DNA of 64,000 nt from Pandoraea terrigena (GTDB lineage: Bacteria > Pseudomonadota > Gammaproteobacteria > Burkholderiales > Burkholderiaceae). The DNA is taken from NCBI RefSeq assembly GCF_902459705.1, contig NZ_CABPRU010000006.1, positions 62,001-126,000 on the forward strand, in the 5' to 3' direction. This document shows, one piece after another, positions 34,766-45,160 of this stretch (position 1 is the stretch's first letter; every line of letters starts with the position of its first letter). The notes under the pieces were generated by a model. The model was given only the letters and a program-made list of their open reading frames with translations, searched no databases and was not told the origin of the DNA. A program made the position numbers and the translations under genes.

Positions 34766-36706
34766 TTAGTGGATGGTTGCGGCCCCGCCTGCGCTCCGAA
34801 GTTGCGAGGCATTCAAGCCGTAGAGGTGATCCCGAATTTCGTTGACCATTCGAAATCCAGAAACGCACTCGTGAAGGATCAGCACAATCTCGTCATGGTT
34901 GTTCTTCTCGCAAGCCTCGAACAGTCGCGTAATGATCAGCGAGAGCTTGTCGCGCGCAAAAAAGTGCTCCGTCGCCATCATGATCTTCGGATGACGCGTT
35001 CCGGCAACATCGTCCCCAATCAGCAGTTCTTCGTAAAGTTTTTCTCCAGGACGGAGACCCGAGAATCGGATTTCGATATCGCCATCAGGCGACACATCGT
35101 CTTTCACTGAAAAACCGCTCAGGTGAATCATGCGCCGGGCGAGATCAGAAATCTTTACGGGCTCACCCATGTTTAGCACGAACACCTCCCCGCCTTGACT
35201 CATCGCGCCCGCCTGGATAACGAGTTGGGAAGCTTCGGGGATCGTCATGAAATATCGAGTGATATCGGGATGAGTCACTGTTACTGGTCCGCCACCAAGA
35301 ATCTGCTTGCGAAACAGCGGCACAACCGAACCCGACGATCCCAGCACGTTCCCGAAACGCACCATGCAAAAACGCGTCTGCACCGCGGGGTCATTGGCAT
35401 AGGCTTGCAGTACCAACTCCGCGAAACGTTTGCTTGCCCCCATGATATTCGTGGGCCGGACCGCCTTGTCCGTCGAGATAAGCACCATGATTTCGACTTC
35501 CGACGCGATAGCCGCACGCGCCGTGGCCAGCGTGCCGAAGACATTGTTCAGAATGCCTTCGGTCATGTTGAACTCGACGATGGGCACGTGTTTGTAGGCT
35601 GCTGCGTGATACACCGTCTGAATCCCACAAGACATCATTACGTCGCACAGGCGCGCCTCGTCGCGAACCGATCCCAGCACGGACATAAGGCGCACACCGA
35701 GGCGCTTATTGGTAATGATCGCCTCCAGTTCCTGCTCGATCGAATACAGCGCGAACTCGGATTGCTCATAGAGAACCAGCGTGGCGGGACGTCCCAACAC
35801 GATTTGACGGCACAACTCGGAACCGATGGAACCACCGGCCCCCGTCACCATGACATGTTTGCCTAAGATGTTGGCTTTCAGCAAATCCTGCTGGGGCGGG
35901 ACGATTTCGCGTCCGAGCAAGTCATCAATTTCGACTTCCCGGATGTCTTCTGCCTTCACAACGCCGTCGACCAGATCCGACATTCCCGGTATGACGCGCA
36001 CCTCGACCTTTAACGGTTCGAGTTGATTGATAATCTGCAAACGGCGTGAACGGCCGGCAGATGGAATCGCGAGCAGAACTTGTCGGATTGCAAAACGCTC
36101 CACCAGGCGCGGCAAATCGTCTGGCGCATATGTTTTCAAGCCCACGATTTGCATCCCTTGGAGGGCCGTCGAGTCATCGACGAAAGCGACGGGCTGAAAA
36201 TCGCGACCTGCGCGCAACGCGACGGCCAATTGGCGCCCTGAACTTCCGGCGCCGTAAATGACGACGGACTGGCGATCGTGCTTCAGGTTCGACGACGCCG
36301 TCTTTTGCAACACGGCACGCGCAAGGAAGCGGCTACCGCCGATGAATAACGTCGCCATCATCCAATAGATCAACATCGCGCCACGCGGCACCGGGGGCAG
36401 CGTGAGAAACACGAGGACTGCGGCGAACAGGCAGACTGCGACCGTGACAGCGACCACCACCATCGTCATCGCCCGCGCTTCAATATATCGAATCACTGCC
36501 CGATAGAGACCAAGGCGGACGAAGATCGGAATAGCAACGATCGAAACAATCGGATAAACCCACCAAGAGTAGATCTGCGGGAAACGCCAGACATCCAGGC
36601 GTAATCCGATTGCAGCCCAAAGGGCGAACGGGAGCAGCAATGCATCCATGCACACCAGGACCAAACTTTTGGCAGTCCGCGGCAAATTAGTGACAAATTT
36701 CAGCAC
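34766..36706 (-). CDS. Membrane-bound NDP-sugar 4,6-dehydratase (WbpM/FlaA1/CapD family)
   Basis: 646 residues. Four N-terminal hydrophobic segments precede a first Rossmann domain (VVIYGAGSSGRQLAVALRAG). The catalytic SDR domain has VMVTGAGGSIGSELCRQIVL, YHAAAYKHVPIVE and STDKAVRPTNIMGASKRFAE, where Met replaces the catalytic Tyr (S-M-K type), as known for WbpM. It acts on UDP-GlcNAc, giving UDP-4-keto-6-deoxy-GlcNAc (towards D-QuiNAc, D-FucNAc or bacillosamine). I chose GTG 36706 because a perfect GGAGG lies 9 bp upstream. It follows the initiating transferase gene by 22 bp. Confidence 0.92.
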   Translation of the reverse strand: MLKFVTNLPRTAKSLVLVCMDALLLPFALWAAIGLRLDVWRFPQIYSWWVYPIVSIVAIPIFVRLGLYRAVIRYIEARAMTMVVVAVTVAVCLFAAVLVFLTLPPVPRGAMLIYWMMATLFIGGSRFLARAVLQKTASSNLKHDRQSVVIYGAGSSGRQLAVALRAGRDFQPVAFVDDSTALQGMQIVGLKTYAPDDLPRLVERFAIRQVLLAIPSAGRSRRLQIINQLEPLKVEVRVIPGMSDLVDGVVKAEDIREVEIDDLLGREIVPPQQDLLKANILGKHVMVTGAGGSIGSELCRQIVLGRPATLVLYEQSEFALYSIEQELEAIITNKRLGVRLMSVLGSVRDEARLCDVMMSCGIQTVYHAAAYKHVPIVEFNMTEGILNNVFGTLATARAAIASEVEIMVLISTDKAVRPTNIMGASKRFAELVLQAYANDPAVQTRFCMVRFGNVLGSSGSVVPLFRKQILGGGPVTVTHPDITRYFMTIPEASQLVIQAGAMSQGGEVFVLNMGEPVKISDLARRMIHLSGFSVKDDVSPDGDIEIRFSGLRPGEKLYEELLIGDDVAGTRHPKIMMATEHFFARDKLSLIITRLFEACEKNNHDEIVLILHECVSGFRMVNEIRDHLYGLNASQLRSAGGAATIH

Positions 36707-36728
36707 TTCCTGGCACCTCCACCGCGAA

Positions 36729-37289
36729 TTAATGGGACACGCCATCCCGGCACAGAACTTTGACGAACGTCGCGACCAGAATTTTGATATCAAACAGAAA
36801 GCTGCGGCGCTTCAGATATTGCACGTCGAACTCGACCTTCACTGGTATTGGAAGCTCATCTCTCCCGTTGATCTGTGCCCATCCCGTTAGCCCCGGGCGA
36901 AGTTCATGCACACCATACCGCGTGCGCAATTCAATTAGATCGTCTTGATTGAAAAGGGCCGGGCGCGGCCCAACCAAGCTCATGTCACCGCATACAATGC
37001 TCCAGATCTGCGGCAGTTCGTCGAGGCTGGTTCGGCGTAGCATGCCGCCAATGGGAGTAAGACACGACGCCGGGTCCGCCAACAAATGGGTCGCCACGGC
37101 TGGCGTATCGACTCGCATCGATCTGAATTTTGGCATGCGGAAGATCCGATTGTCTCGCCCAACACGATCTGACCAGTAGAGCGCTGGCCCGCGTGAAGTT
37201 GCGCGCACCATTACGGCGACGATGGCGATAGGCACCAGAAGGACCAGTCCAGCGAGCAGTGCCACGAAAAAATCGAATGCGCGTTTCAT
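36729..37289 (-). CDS. Initiating phosphoglycosyl transferase (undecaprenyl-phosphate sugar-1-P transferase, PglC-like)
   Basis: 186-residue monotopic phosphoglycosyl transferase. A re-entrant hydrophobic segment (KRAFDFFVALLAGLVLLVPI), FRMPKFRSMRVD, the catalytic Asp-Glu pair in RRTSLDELPQIWSIV, GPRPAL and RPGLTGWAQINGR are all present; it matches the short PglC/WbaP-core form. It transfers a sugar-1-phosphate to undecaprenyl phosphate, starting repeat-unit assembly. Paired with the WbpM-like dehydratase, the first sugar may be QuiNAc/FucNAc-type. No clear Shine-Dalgarno before ATG 37289. Confidence 0.92.
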   Translation of the reverse strand: MKRAFDFFVALLAGLVLLVPIAIVAVMVRATSRGPALYWSDRVGRDNRIFRMPKFRSMRVDTPAVATHLLADPASCLTPIGGMLRRTSLDELPQIWSIVCGDMSLVGPRPALFNQDDLIELRTRYGVHELRPGLTGWAQINGRDELPIPVKVEFDVQYLKRRSFLFDIKILVATFVKVLCRDGVSH

Positions 37290-37855
37290 AGAGTTCTAGG
37301 ACTTCTGCTTATCCTTGATTACGTTCGGGGGACGATAAGGAGCGAAGTTCTCAAATAATAATTGCGTGGTCGATAGTCGGGCCATCGGCCGTCGCGTTAT
37401 CTCAACCTTGTGAATTGCATCAGGCAGCGACCATCGCCCGCACGCCATCGTGGACTGTGGCGAACCGATTCCCAACATAGCGTGTGCGTTCGCCGTCTAC
37501 TTTGACAAAACGCACGAACGCCAGTCGATCACCCCCCCGCTTGCGCCGATCACCAGAAAGCTGACTATCATTTTCTAATTGTTCGGATTTACGCATTGAT
37601 CGCCGCAACGAATGGCCGAAACCATGTGAGACCCTTTCACTTCGTTTGCGAAACCACAATGTTGAAAGACTCTATGATAGCCGCCTTTGCCCCCGCATGA
37701 GTCCAAATGACGGGCAACGAGCAACAGAGCGTCGAACGCCCTTCGCGTTGATCACACTGCCGCTTGCGCGGCGAAATACGCAAAAGCCTGGGAAAACCCA
37801 GTCCGTTATCCGTTGCTCATTGCCAGCCGTAGCGCTCGATGGGATCGTCTCGCCA
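37290..37855. other. Intergenic region between the initiating transferase and dolP
   Basis: About 566 bp. Two short overlapping leftward frames (37420-37659 and 37296-37478) end near the transferase start, but I recognise no family in either. They could be a decayed gene end or simply leader sequence. TATCATAGAG on the complementary strand near 37672-37681 could be a -10 region for the transferase operon. No repeats of note besides a weak hairpin at 37788-37801. Confidence 0.35.
37782..37801 (-). terminator. Weak intrinsic terminator after dolP
   Basis: Read leftward, CTGGG-TTTT-CCCAG followed by GCTTTTG; a 5-bp stem with a short T run, about 55 bp downstream of the dolP stop. Suggestive only. 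Confidence 0.35.
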
Positions 37856-38623
37856 TTAGTTACCCGTGCGATTCGACGGACCGGGCTTGATCGGTGCGTC
37901 GCTGATCGGCGCGGGCGAGGACAGCGGCTTGGCCGTGACCGTGTCCGCGTCGATCGGCGTGGTCGTGACGGTCGCGGCGCTCGACTCGTCTGTCACCGGG
38001 GCCGGGTTCTTCGCAGCTTCCGTCGACAGGCGCTGTGCCTCGTCTGGCTTGATGTATTCGTATAGCTTGATGACCTTCTGCACGCCGTCGATACGGCTGG
38101 TCACGTTGGCCGCGATGCGCCCTTCCTCTTCGGAGACGAGGCCTAGCAGATACACGTCGCCACGCTCGGTGACGACCTTGAAGACGTTGGCCGAGATTTC
38201 CTTCGTGTTGATCAGGTTGGCCTTGACCTTGCTGGTAATCCACGCGTCGTTCGAGCGCGAGCCGAAGGAGCTGGCCGGTCCGATGGCGAGTTCGTCGACA
38301 ATGCCGCGCACGTTGCTGATCTGCTTGACGATCTCGACGGCGCGCTGCTTGCTGGCGTCGTTGGGGACTTCCCCGGTGAGCAACACGCGACGGTTGAAGA
38401 CCGTCACGTTGACGTGCGCGGCGTCCGGCAGGTTATTCGCGATGTTGGCTTCGGACTTGACCTGGATTTCACGGTCTTCCGTCTGCGCGCCGACGGAACG
38501 GCGGTCGGTGGCGACAAGTGCGCCGGTCGCGGCGCCGCCGAGAATGATGGGGGCGCAACCGGCCAGGGTTGCAACGATCAACGCTGCCGCGGCGAGCGGC
38601 TTGACCACGCGTTGGAAATTCAT
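37856..38623 (-). CDS. dolP: BON-domain outer-membrane lipoprotein DolP (YraP family)
   Basis: 255 residues with a lipoprotein signal (LIVATLAGCAPIILGG, lipidated Cys23) and two BON domains, about residues 50-115 (VNVTVFNRRVLLTGEVPN) and 125-195 (FKVVTERGDVYLLGLVSEEE). A Pro/Ala/Thr-rich tail extends beyond the usual end of E. coli DolP (191 residues). DolP supports outer-membrane integrity and BAM function. AAGGAG precedes ATG 38623. It is the last gene of yraN-diaA-dolP, the conserved arrangement beside rsmI. Confidence 0.92.
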   Translation of the reverse strand: MNFQRVVKPLAAAALIVATLAGCAPIILGGAATGALVATDRRSVGAQTEDREIQVKSEANIANNLPDAAHVNVTVFNRRVLLTGEVPNDASKQRAVEIVKQISNVRGIVDELAIGPASSFGSRSNDAWITSKVKANLINTKEISANVFKVVTERGDVYLLGLVSEEEGRIAANVTSRIDGVQKVIKLYEYIKPDEAQRLSTEAAKNPAPVTDESSAATVTTTPIDADTVTAKPLSSPAPISDAPIKPGPSNRTGN

Positions 38624-38741
38624 CGGGCATTCTCCTTGTTGGATGATCGAACGGGACGGCCCCCGCCGCGCCCAGCCGGCACCGCCCGCCCCCGCGACAC
38701 AGTGCCCGTCATGCTCTTGACGCCTGATGACGCCAATAGGT

Positions 38742-39407
<666 letters not shown>

Positions 39408-39474
39408 TCAAAGGCCGTCAGTCTTGAAAACGGCGCGTTCGCAAGTGTAACAGGGCCGGCGGGCGCGGGTTCCG

Positions 39475-39828
39475 TCAGAGATCATCGGCACGGAAGGCAT
39501 CGGGCAGCCAGCGTGCCACGGGCGGACGCCCGTCGAACGTCACCACGTCGAAGCGACAGCGCCCCGCCGGACGCCGCAGCAGATAGTGTCGCGCGGCCAG
39601 GGCCAGGCGGCGTCGCTTGGCGCGCGTAATGCTTTCGGCGGCCCCGCCGAAGTCGCTGCGTGCGCGGGCGCGCACCTCGACGAATACCAGCACGCCGACG
39701 CAATCCCGCATAATGAGGTCGATTTCGCCGCCGCGGCACCGATAATTGCGCGCGACGAGCCGCCAGCCGCGCCGCTCCAGCAGCGTCTGGGCGTGGCCCT
39801 CGAACGATTCTCCTAACTGATTCGACAT
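39475..39828 (-). CDS. yraN: YraN family protein (UPF0102, endonuclease-like fold)
   Basis: 117 residues. The nuclease-like core is present: [20 protein letters not shown] and [18 protein letters not shown] (E-x-D then V-E-V-R, the PD-(D/E)xK-like pattern). Function is unsettled; members resemble Holliday-junction resolvases. ATG 39828 gives the usual [19 protein letters not shown] beginning, so the upstream start at 39891 is not needed. It diverges from rsmI with 95 bp between the starts. Confidence 0.9.
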   Translation of the reverse strand: MSNQLGESFEGHAQTLLERRGWRLVARNYRCRGGEIDLIMRDCVGVLVFVEVRARARSDFGGAAESITRAKRRRLALAARHYLLRRPAGRCRFDVVTFDGRPPVARWLPDAFRADDL

Positions 39829-39923
39829 GGTTGTTCCGATGTTTACCGTTGCCGGCGCTGCCGGTGTTGCCAACGCCTGTGCGACCTGCAAGGCGACGAT
39901 GTCATTTGCGGGAGTCCGTTGCC

Positions 39924-40808
39924 ATGGATGAGCGCCTGATGTCGCTGGCCGAGGGCCAGCATTACCCGGCGGGCACGCTTTACATTGTTGCCACGCCGTT
40001 GGGCAACACCGCCGATATCACGGTGCGGGCGCTTCATATCCTTGGCATGGTCGACGCCATCGCCTGTGAAGATACGCGCAACAGCGCGCAGTTGCTGCAG
40101 CGGTATGGCATCGACAAGCCGTTGATTGCGGCCCACCAGCACAACGAAAACGAAGCGGCGACGCGCCTGGTCGAGCGTCTGCGGGGCGGCGAGCGCATTG
40201 CCTATATTTCGGACGCGGGCACCCCGGGCATCTCGGATCCTGGCGCGCGGCTGGTCGATGCGGTGCGAGCGGCGGGACTCGGCGTGGTGCCGATCCCAGG
40301 AGCGAGCGCAGTGATTACGCTGCTCTCGGTGGCTGGGGCCTGGGTGGAGGCGTTCACGTTCGTGGGTTTCCTGCCGTCGAAGGCGCAGCAACGCGCCCAG
40401 GCGATTGCCGCGCTCGCGGGCTCGACGTCGGCGCAGGTGTTCTACGAGGCGCCACATCGGATCGTGGAGACGGTCGCGGCGCTGGCCGAAGGGTTGGGCG
40501 GCGCACGCCGACTGTTGATCGGACGCGAGTTGACCAAGCGCTTCGAGGACATCCACGAATGTGCGCTGAGCGAGGGCGTTGCCTGGCTGAAGGCGGACGC
40601 GAACCGTCAGCGCGGCGAATTCGTGCTGGCGGTGTCGGGCGCAGAAGCGAGCACAAGCGACGACGGCGTCGACGCCGAAGCACAGCGCATCCTCGCATTG
40701 CTGGTGGCCGAACTGCCCACGAAAAGTGCCGCGAAGCTCGCCGCGGCGATTACCGGCGCGCCCAAGAATGCACTTTACGAGCGGGCGCTGGCCCTCAAGA
40801 ACGCTTGA
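39924..40808 (+). CDS. rsmI: 16S rRNA (cytidine-1402 2'-O)-methyltransferase
   Basis: 294-residue SAM-dependent tetrapyrrole-methylase-fold enzyme that methylates C1402 of 16S rRNA in the P site. Motifs: [49 protein letters not shown] and [15 protein letters not shown] 39924 has GGGAG about 10 bp upstream and gives the standard length. It is followed by a strong bidirectional terminator. Confidence 0.95.
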   Translation: MDERLMSLAEGQHYPAGTLYIVATPLGNTADITVRALHILGMVDAIACEDTRNSAQLLQRYGIDKPLIAAHQHNENEAATRLVERLRGGERIAYISDAGTPGISDPGARLVDAVRAAGLGVVPIPGASAVITLLSVAGAWVEAFTFVGFLPSKAQQRAQAIAALAGSTSAQVFYEAPHRIVETVAALAEGLGGARRLLIGRELTKRFEDIHECALSEGVAWLKADANRQRGEFVLAVSGAEASTSDDGVDAEAQRILALLVAELPTKSAAKLAAAITGAPKNALYERALALKNA

Positions 40809-40894
40809 TCGCCTCGTGCGGCAAGCGTGATTGGGGCGTGTCGGAAATCGGACGTGTCTGACAACGGTGGTTCCTTTCGCCCAAGCGCAGATCA

Positions 40895-40926
40895 AAAAAC
40901 AAGCCCGCCGAAGCGGGCTTGTTTTC
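40895..40926. terminator. Bidirectional intrinsic terminator
   Basis: AAAACAAGCCCGC-CGAA-GCGGGCTTGTTTT: at least a 10-bp stem extended by A-T pairs, a CGAA tetraloop, and T tracts on both strands. It lies between rsmI (rightward) and the ABC transporter operon (leftward, ending at 40942) and serves both. Confidence 0.92.
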
Positions 40927-40941
40927 TTGCATCCCAACCGG

Positions 40942-41736
40942 TCAGCTCAACAGCAGCGCATCATCGTCGAGCTGTTCGCCGCGGGTGCGCTCGAACATCT
41001 GCAGCAGATCAGGAACGTCCAGGCCCTTGCGTTCGTCGCCCGACACGTCCAGCACGACCTTGCCCTGGTGCAGCATCACCGTGCGATCGCCGTAGTCCAG
41101 TGCCTGACGCATGCTGTGCGTGACCATCATCGCCGTCAGCTTGCTCTCTTGCACGATACGGGCCGTCAGCTCCAGCACAAACGCCGCCGTCTTCGGATCG
41201 AGCGCCGCCGTATGCTCGTCGAGCAGCAAGATCCGCGACGGCTGCAACGACGCCATCAACAGACTCACCGCCTGACGCTGACCCCCGGAGAGCAGCCCGA
41301 TACGGTCCGCGAGCCGGTTTTCCAGCCCAAGGTTGAGCAGGCTCAGCTTCTCGCGGAACCGCTCGCGCAGCCCACGATTCAGCGCAAACCGGAAGCCCCG
41401 CCGCTCGCCGCGCTTGACCGCCAACGCCATGTTTTCCTCGATCGTCAACGCCTCGCATGTGCCGGCCATCGGATCCTGGAACACCCGCGCCACCTGACTC
41501 GCGCGCTGCCATGCCGTCTTCTTCGTGACGTTGTTGCCGTCGATGGAAATCGTCCCCGAATCGACCGGCAGGTCACCGCTGATGGCATTCAGAAACGTGG
41601 ATTTGCCCGCACCGTTCGAACCGATCACCGTGACGAACTGGCCCGTCGGGATGTCCAGCGACATGCCGCGCAGCGCGCGATTCTCGATCGGCGTGCCCGG
41701 GTTGAAAGTGATCTTGAGATCTTTTGCGCTCAACAT
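40942..41736 (-). CDS. ABC transporter ATP-binding protein (importer, TrpXYZ-like)
   Basis: 264-residue ATPase. Walker A GSNGAGKSTFLNAISG, Q-loop VFQDPMAGTCEALTIEEN, signature LLSGGQRQAVSLL, Walker B RILLLDEHTAALDPKTAAF. GGAGG precedes ATG 41736, and the start lies 2 bp after the permease stop. It powers the permease and substrate-binding protein encoded upstream. The open frame continues far upstream through the permease gene, but only by chance. Confidence 0.93.
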   Translation of the reverse strand: MLSAKDLKITFNPGTPIENRALRGMSLDIPTGQFVTVIGSNGAGKSTFLNAISGDLPVDSGTISIDGNNVTKKTAWQRASQVARVFQDPMAGTCEALTIEENMALAVKRGERRGFRFALNRGLRERFREKLSLLNLGLENRLADRIGLLSGGQRQAVSLLMASLQPSRILLLDEHTAALDPKTAAFVLELTARIVQESKLTAMMVTHSMRQALDYGDRTVMLHQGKVVLDVSGDERKGLDVPDLLQMFERTRGEQLDDDALLLS

Positions 41737-41738
41737 GA

Positions 41739-42644
41739 TCAGGCACCTCCGTTCTTGCGGGGGAACAGCTTGCGGCGCGTTGCCGGCAGTACCAACGCCA
41801 CCGCCACGAGCACGGCCGTCACCAAGTTCAGATCCTGCGCCTTCAGACCGATGAAATCGCTGTTGAGCGCCAGTGCGATGAAGAAGCGGTAAAGCACCGC
41901 ACCGACAACCACCGCCAGCGTCGTGAGAACAAGACGTCGTGCCGGCAGGATCGTCTCGCCAATGATGACCGCCGCCAGGCCGATCACGATGGTACCGATC
42001 CCCATCGAGATGTCCGCGCCGCCCTGCGACTGCGCGAACAACGCGCCCGCAAGCGCCACCAGCGCATTCGAGAGCGCCATGCCCGCCAGGATCTCGTGGC
42101 CCGTGTTCACGCCCTGCGCCCGTGCCATGCGCGAATTCGCGCCCGTCGAGCGCATCGCGAGACCCTGCTGCGACAGGAAGAAGTAGTCCAGCCCGAGCTT
42201 CACCACGGCGACCACGGCCAACAGCAGCAACGGGCGCGTCACGTAGTCCGGCAACCAGGACACGTTTTCCGGCAGGAGCATTGTGAAGACGGTCGGCGAC
42301 GTGATCAGCGGCACGTTCGGTGCTCCCATCACACGAAGGTTCACGGAGTAGAGCGCGATCATCATCAGGATACTGGCGAGCAGATCCATGATCTTCAGAC
42401 GCACATTGAGCCAGCCGGTGATGAAGCCCGCCAGCGCACCCGCCGCCATCGCCGCCAAAGTCGCGGCGAACGGATTGGTGCCGCCGGCGATCAGCGTCGC
42501 GGCCACCGCGCCACCCAGAGCGAAGCTGCCGTCGACGGTCAGATCGGGGAAATTGAGGATGCGGAAGGAAATCAGCACCCCGAGCGCCACGAGGCTGAAG
42601 ATCAGACCGATCTCCAGGGCGCCCATCATAGAAAAAAGAGACAT
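41739..42644 (-). CDS. ABC transporter permease (BPD-transp-2 type)
   Basis: About 301 residues, 8-9 hydrophobic segments such as LEIGLIFSLVALGVLISFRI, IVIGLAAVIIGETILPARRL and LTTLAVVVGAVLYRFFIAL. It belongs to the branched-chain amino acid/ribose-type permease family, in the subgroup that pairs with DUF534-like binding proteins. ATG 42644 gives the usual MSLFSMMGALEIGLIF; ATG 42653 is an alternative. The same operon as the ATPase gene. Confidence 0.9.
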   Translation of the reverse strand: MSLFSMMGALEIGLIFSLVALGVLISFRILNFPDLTVDGSFALGGAVAATLIAGGTNPFAATLAAMAAGALAGFITGWLNVRLKIMDLLASILMMIALYSVNLRVMGAPNVPLITSPTVFTMLLPENVSWLPDYVTRPLLLLAVVAVVKLGLDYFFLSQQGLAMRSTGANSRMARAQGVNTGHEILAGMALSNALVALAGALFAQSQGGADISMGIGTIVIGLAAVIIGETILPARRLVLTTLAVVVGAVLYRFFIALALNSDFIGLKAQDLNLVTAVLVAVALVLPATRRKLFPRKNGGA

Positions 42645-42875
42645 TATCGTCATTCCACTGCGCAAGACGGCCCATGCCGGGTCTCGGCATCAGCGCTCAC
42701 ACGGCCGATGTCGGCCGGTTCGCGGCATCGCCGGTCGTTGCGCGACCGCCGTCGGGGGGAGCCGTCCCGCCCATTCGATAGGAAAAGAGCGGCGGGGACA
42801 GATCGTGTCCGGGCGCCGCCCTGTCGCGCCGCGATGCGGCGGGTATCACCCCGTCTCATCGCGCTTGCGCACGCT

Positions 42876-43862
42876 TTACTGCTTGATGACCGTCTTGGCT
42901 TCCTTCACCAGATCGTCCGACAGGGTCACGCCTTGCTTGGCCGCCGCCGCCGTGTTGACGAACAGTTCCAGGTTCGAGCTGGTCTGCGAGGCAATCGCCC
43001 CCGGCTTCTCGCCCTTCAGGATGCGACCGACCACCTTGCCGGTCTGACGGCCCAGGTCGTAGTAATTCACACCCAGTGCCGCGATGGCGCCGCGCTTCAC
43101 GCTATCGGTATCCGACGCCACCAGCGGGATCTTGCGGTCGTTGGCCACCTTCACCAGCGATTCGTAAGCCGACACGACGTTGTTGTCCGTGTTCGTGTAG
43201 ATCACATCGACCTTGCCGACCAGGCTGCTGGCCGCCGAGCTGATGTCGACGGTGCGCGGCGCAGCGGCTTCGACCAGCGTCAGTCCGGCCGCCGGCAGCA
43301 ACTTCTTCAATTCGTTGACGACCACGACCGAGTTCGCTTCACCCGGGTTGTACACCATGCCGACGCGCTTGGCGTGCGGTACGACACGCTTGATCAGCGC
43401 GATCTGCTTGTCCAGCGGCAGCTTGTCGGACACGCCGGTCACGTTGGTGCCCGAGGGCGCCCAGTTCTTGACCAGTTGCGCCGCAACCGGATCGGTCACG
43501 GCCGAGTAGACCAGCGGCACGGACTTGGTCGCAGCCGCCACGGCCTGCGCGGTCGGCGTGGCAATGCCGATGATCACGTCCGGCTGGTCGCCCACGAACT
43601 TGCGCGCGATCTGCGCGGCCGTACCGACATTGCCCTGTGCGCTCTGATATTCCCACTTGAGGTTCTTGCCGACCTCGTAGCCTTCCGCCTTGAGTTCGTC
43701 GCGTGCGCCATCGCGGATGGCGTCCAGCGCCGGGTGCTCCACGATTGCCAACACTGCCACCGATTTCGTCCCCTGCGCGAATGCCGCGCCGGTCGCGCCC
43801 AACAACGTTGCGGCCACTGCGCACAACACGGTGCGCTTGGCGAATTTGCCCATCGTCGACAT
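42876..43862 (-). CDS. ABC transporter substrate-binding protein (TrpX/DUF534 family)
   Basis: 328-residue periplasmic binding protein with a signal (TVLCAVAATLLGATGAAFAQ), then KSVAVLAIVEHPALDAIRDG, the typical start of the family, PDVIIGIATPTAQAVAAATK, and VDVIYTNTDNNVVSAYESLV. GGAGG lies 7 bp before ATG 43862. Family members are predicted to import tryptophan or related compounds; the ligand here is unknown. A 231-bp gap separates it from the permease gene, all in one direction. Confidence 0.9.
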   Translation of the reverse strand: MSTMGKFAKRTVLCAVAATLLGATGAAFAQGTKSVAVLAIVEHPALDAIRDGARDELKAEGYEVGKNLKWEYQSAQGNVGTAAQIARKFVGDQPDVIIGIATPTAQAVAAATKSVPLVYSAVTDPVAAQLVKNWAPSGTNVTGVSDKLPLDKQIALIKRVVPHAKRVGMVYNPGEANSVVVVNELKKLLPAAGLTLVEAAAPRTVDISSAASSLVGKVDVIYTNTDNNVVSAYESLVKVANDRKIPLVASDTDSVKRGAIAALGVNYYDLGRQTGKVVGRILKGEKPGAIASQTSSNLELFVNTAAAAKQGVTLSDDLVKEAKTVIKQ

Positions 43863-44309
43863 TAAAACTCCTCCAGGAATGCTCTTTCTTTGATAGGTGC
43901 GCTGAGCCCGTGTCTCGCCGGGCCTCACTCGGATGCACACAAATCGTGCACCGGCGCGTGGGGCACAGTCTACCCACATCCCCCGCAGCGAACAACGGTT
44001 GCCAACGCAACCGCCCGGAAGGCCCGTGGAATATCGAAGTGCGCGGAAAAACTGGCAGATTGATGCGTCGATCGGAAAAAAAATAGTCGATCTGTTCGCT
44101 TGGAATCCAATGTGCGCATATTAATGCGCCGTCTTCAGCCAGTTCAATTCATCGAAAATCGGAATAATGCGCCAAATTTCTGAAGGCATGTGCTCTTTTG
44201 CACAACAACCGCGCAAACCGATTCCTGCCATGCAGGAAGGCGTCCACGTGATTTCAGAATTGGCTTTTGGGGGAACCACGCACCGCAACGCACCACGCGT
44301 CGGATCGGG
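43863..44309. other. Intergenic region upstream of the ABC importer operon
   Basis: 447 bp between the importer operon start and the end of rlpA, both leftward. No gene is supported. It holds the symmetric element GCGCAT-ATTA-ATGCGC at 44114-44129 and the hairpin TTCCTGC-CAT-GCAGGAA at 44222-44238, candidates for an operator and for the end of the rlpA transcript, respectively. An AT-rich patch (GGAAAAAAAATAG, 44077-44089) may be part of the promoter. Confidence 0.45.
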
Positions 44310-44927
44310 TCAGGGGGCGTTCTTGCTGTCGTCCAAGCCGAGGGCGGCGACTTCGGTGCGGGAGAGGCGGCGGATTTCCACCTTGGCATGCCCGGCGCGA
44401 ATGAAGTTGAGCTGCTTGGCCGCGGCGTAGGAGAGATCAATGATGCGATTGCGTGCGTAGGGACCGCGATCGTTGATTTTGACGACGACGGTCTTGTTAT
44501 TGGCGACGTTGCGCACGAGCGCGAAGCTGCCTAACGGCAACGTCGGATGCGCAGCGGTCGGCTCGTTCATGTCGAACGATTCACCGGTGGCCGTGCGACG
44601 CCCGTGAAACCGCTTGCCGTACCAGGACGCCATGCCGGTCTGGTAAAACGTGCCGGCGTCAGCGCGCAAGTGCGCTTCGCCGTCACGTTCCTGCGCATCG
44701 GGTTCGCTGGGACTGAGGCCTTCGGTGCGATACGCCTTGCCGGGCCACTGCAGATCGAAGCTCGACCCGACCGGCGCGTTGGCTTCGCGCGCGCGGGCGC
44801 GCGCGTCTGTCGCCGAAGCGGCGGCAGCCGTGTGGCTGAGGGGTTCGAGCGGCGTTGTGCAGGCTGTCAACGTCAGGGCGATGGCGCAGCCGACCGCGAA
44901 CCGTGTGAGGATCTCGCGTGTTCGCAT
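44310..44927 (-). CDS. rlpA: Septal-ring lytic transglycosylase RlpA family lipoprotein
   Basis: 205 residues. Lipoprotein signal AIALTLTACTTP; a linker; then the double-psi beta-barrel domain GMASWYGKRFHGRRTATGES, FALVRNVANNKTVVVKINDR and GPYARNRIIDLSYAAAKQL. It lacks the C-terminal SPOR domain of E. coli RlpA (362 residues), so it is the short form. ATG 44927 is preferred to the upstream GTG 44945. RlpA cleaves denuded glycan strands or acts at division sites. Confidence 0.88.
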   Translation of the reverse strand: MRTREILTRFAVGCAIALTLTACTTPLEPLSHTAAAASATDARARAREANAPVGSSFDLQWPGKAYRTEGLSPSEPDAQERDGEAHLRADAGTFYQTGMASWYGKRFHGRRTATGESFDMNEPTAAHPTLPLGSFALVRNVANNKTVVVKINDRGPYARNRIIDLSYAAAKQLNFIRAGHAKVEIRRLSRTEVAALGLDDSKNAP

Positions 44928-45160
44928 AGCGCGCAAGTTTAACACGACGCCAAATGCAACCCATCAGCGAGCGTTCACTTACGCGCCGAGACCGGCTGAA
45001 TCGTCATTGTGCTGAATTGATCGGTGACCTCGAATCGATCCCGTTCGAGCGTCCGGGCCTGCCTGGCGTGCGGTGGTCGAGCGGGCCGTCGGCTGCGACG
45101 CGCCCGGCGAGCGTCGGCCAGCCCGAATTACAATAGCGGAAACTGTGTCCCCGATATCCC

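Noticed and set aside
40942-42690. Apparent fusion of permease region and ABC ATPase in one 582-residue frame
   Set aside because: The upstream part is in a different frame from the true permease and is not protein-like; GGAGG and ATG 41736 define the real ATPase start.
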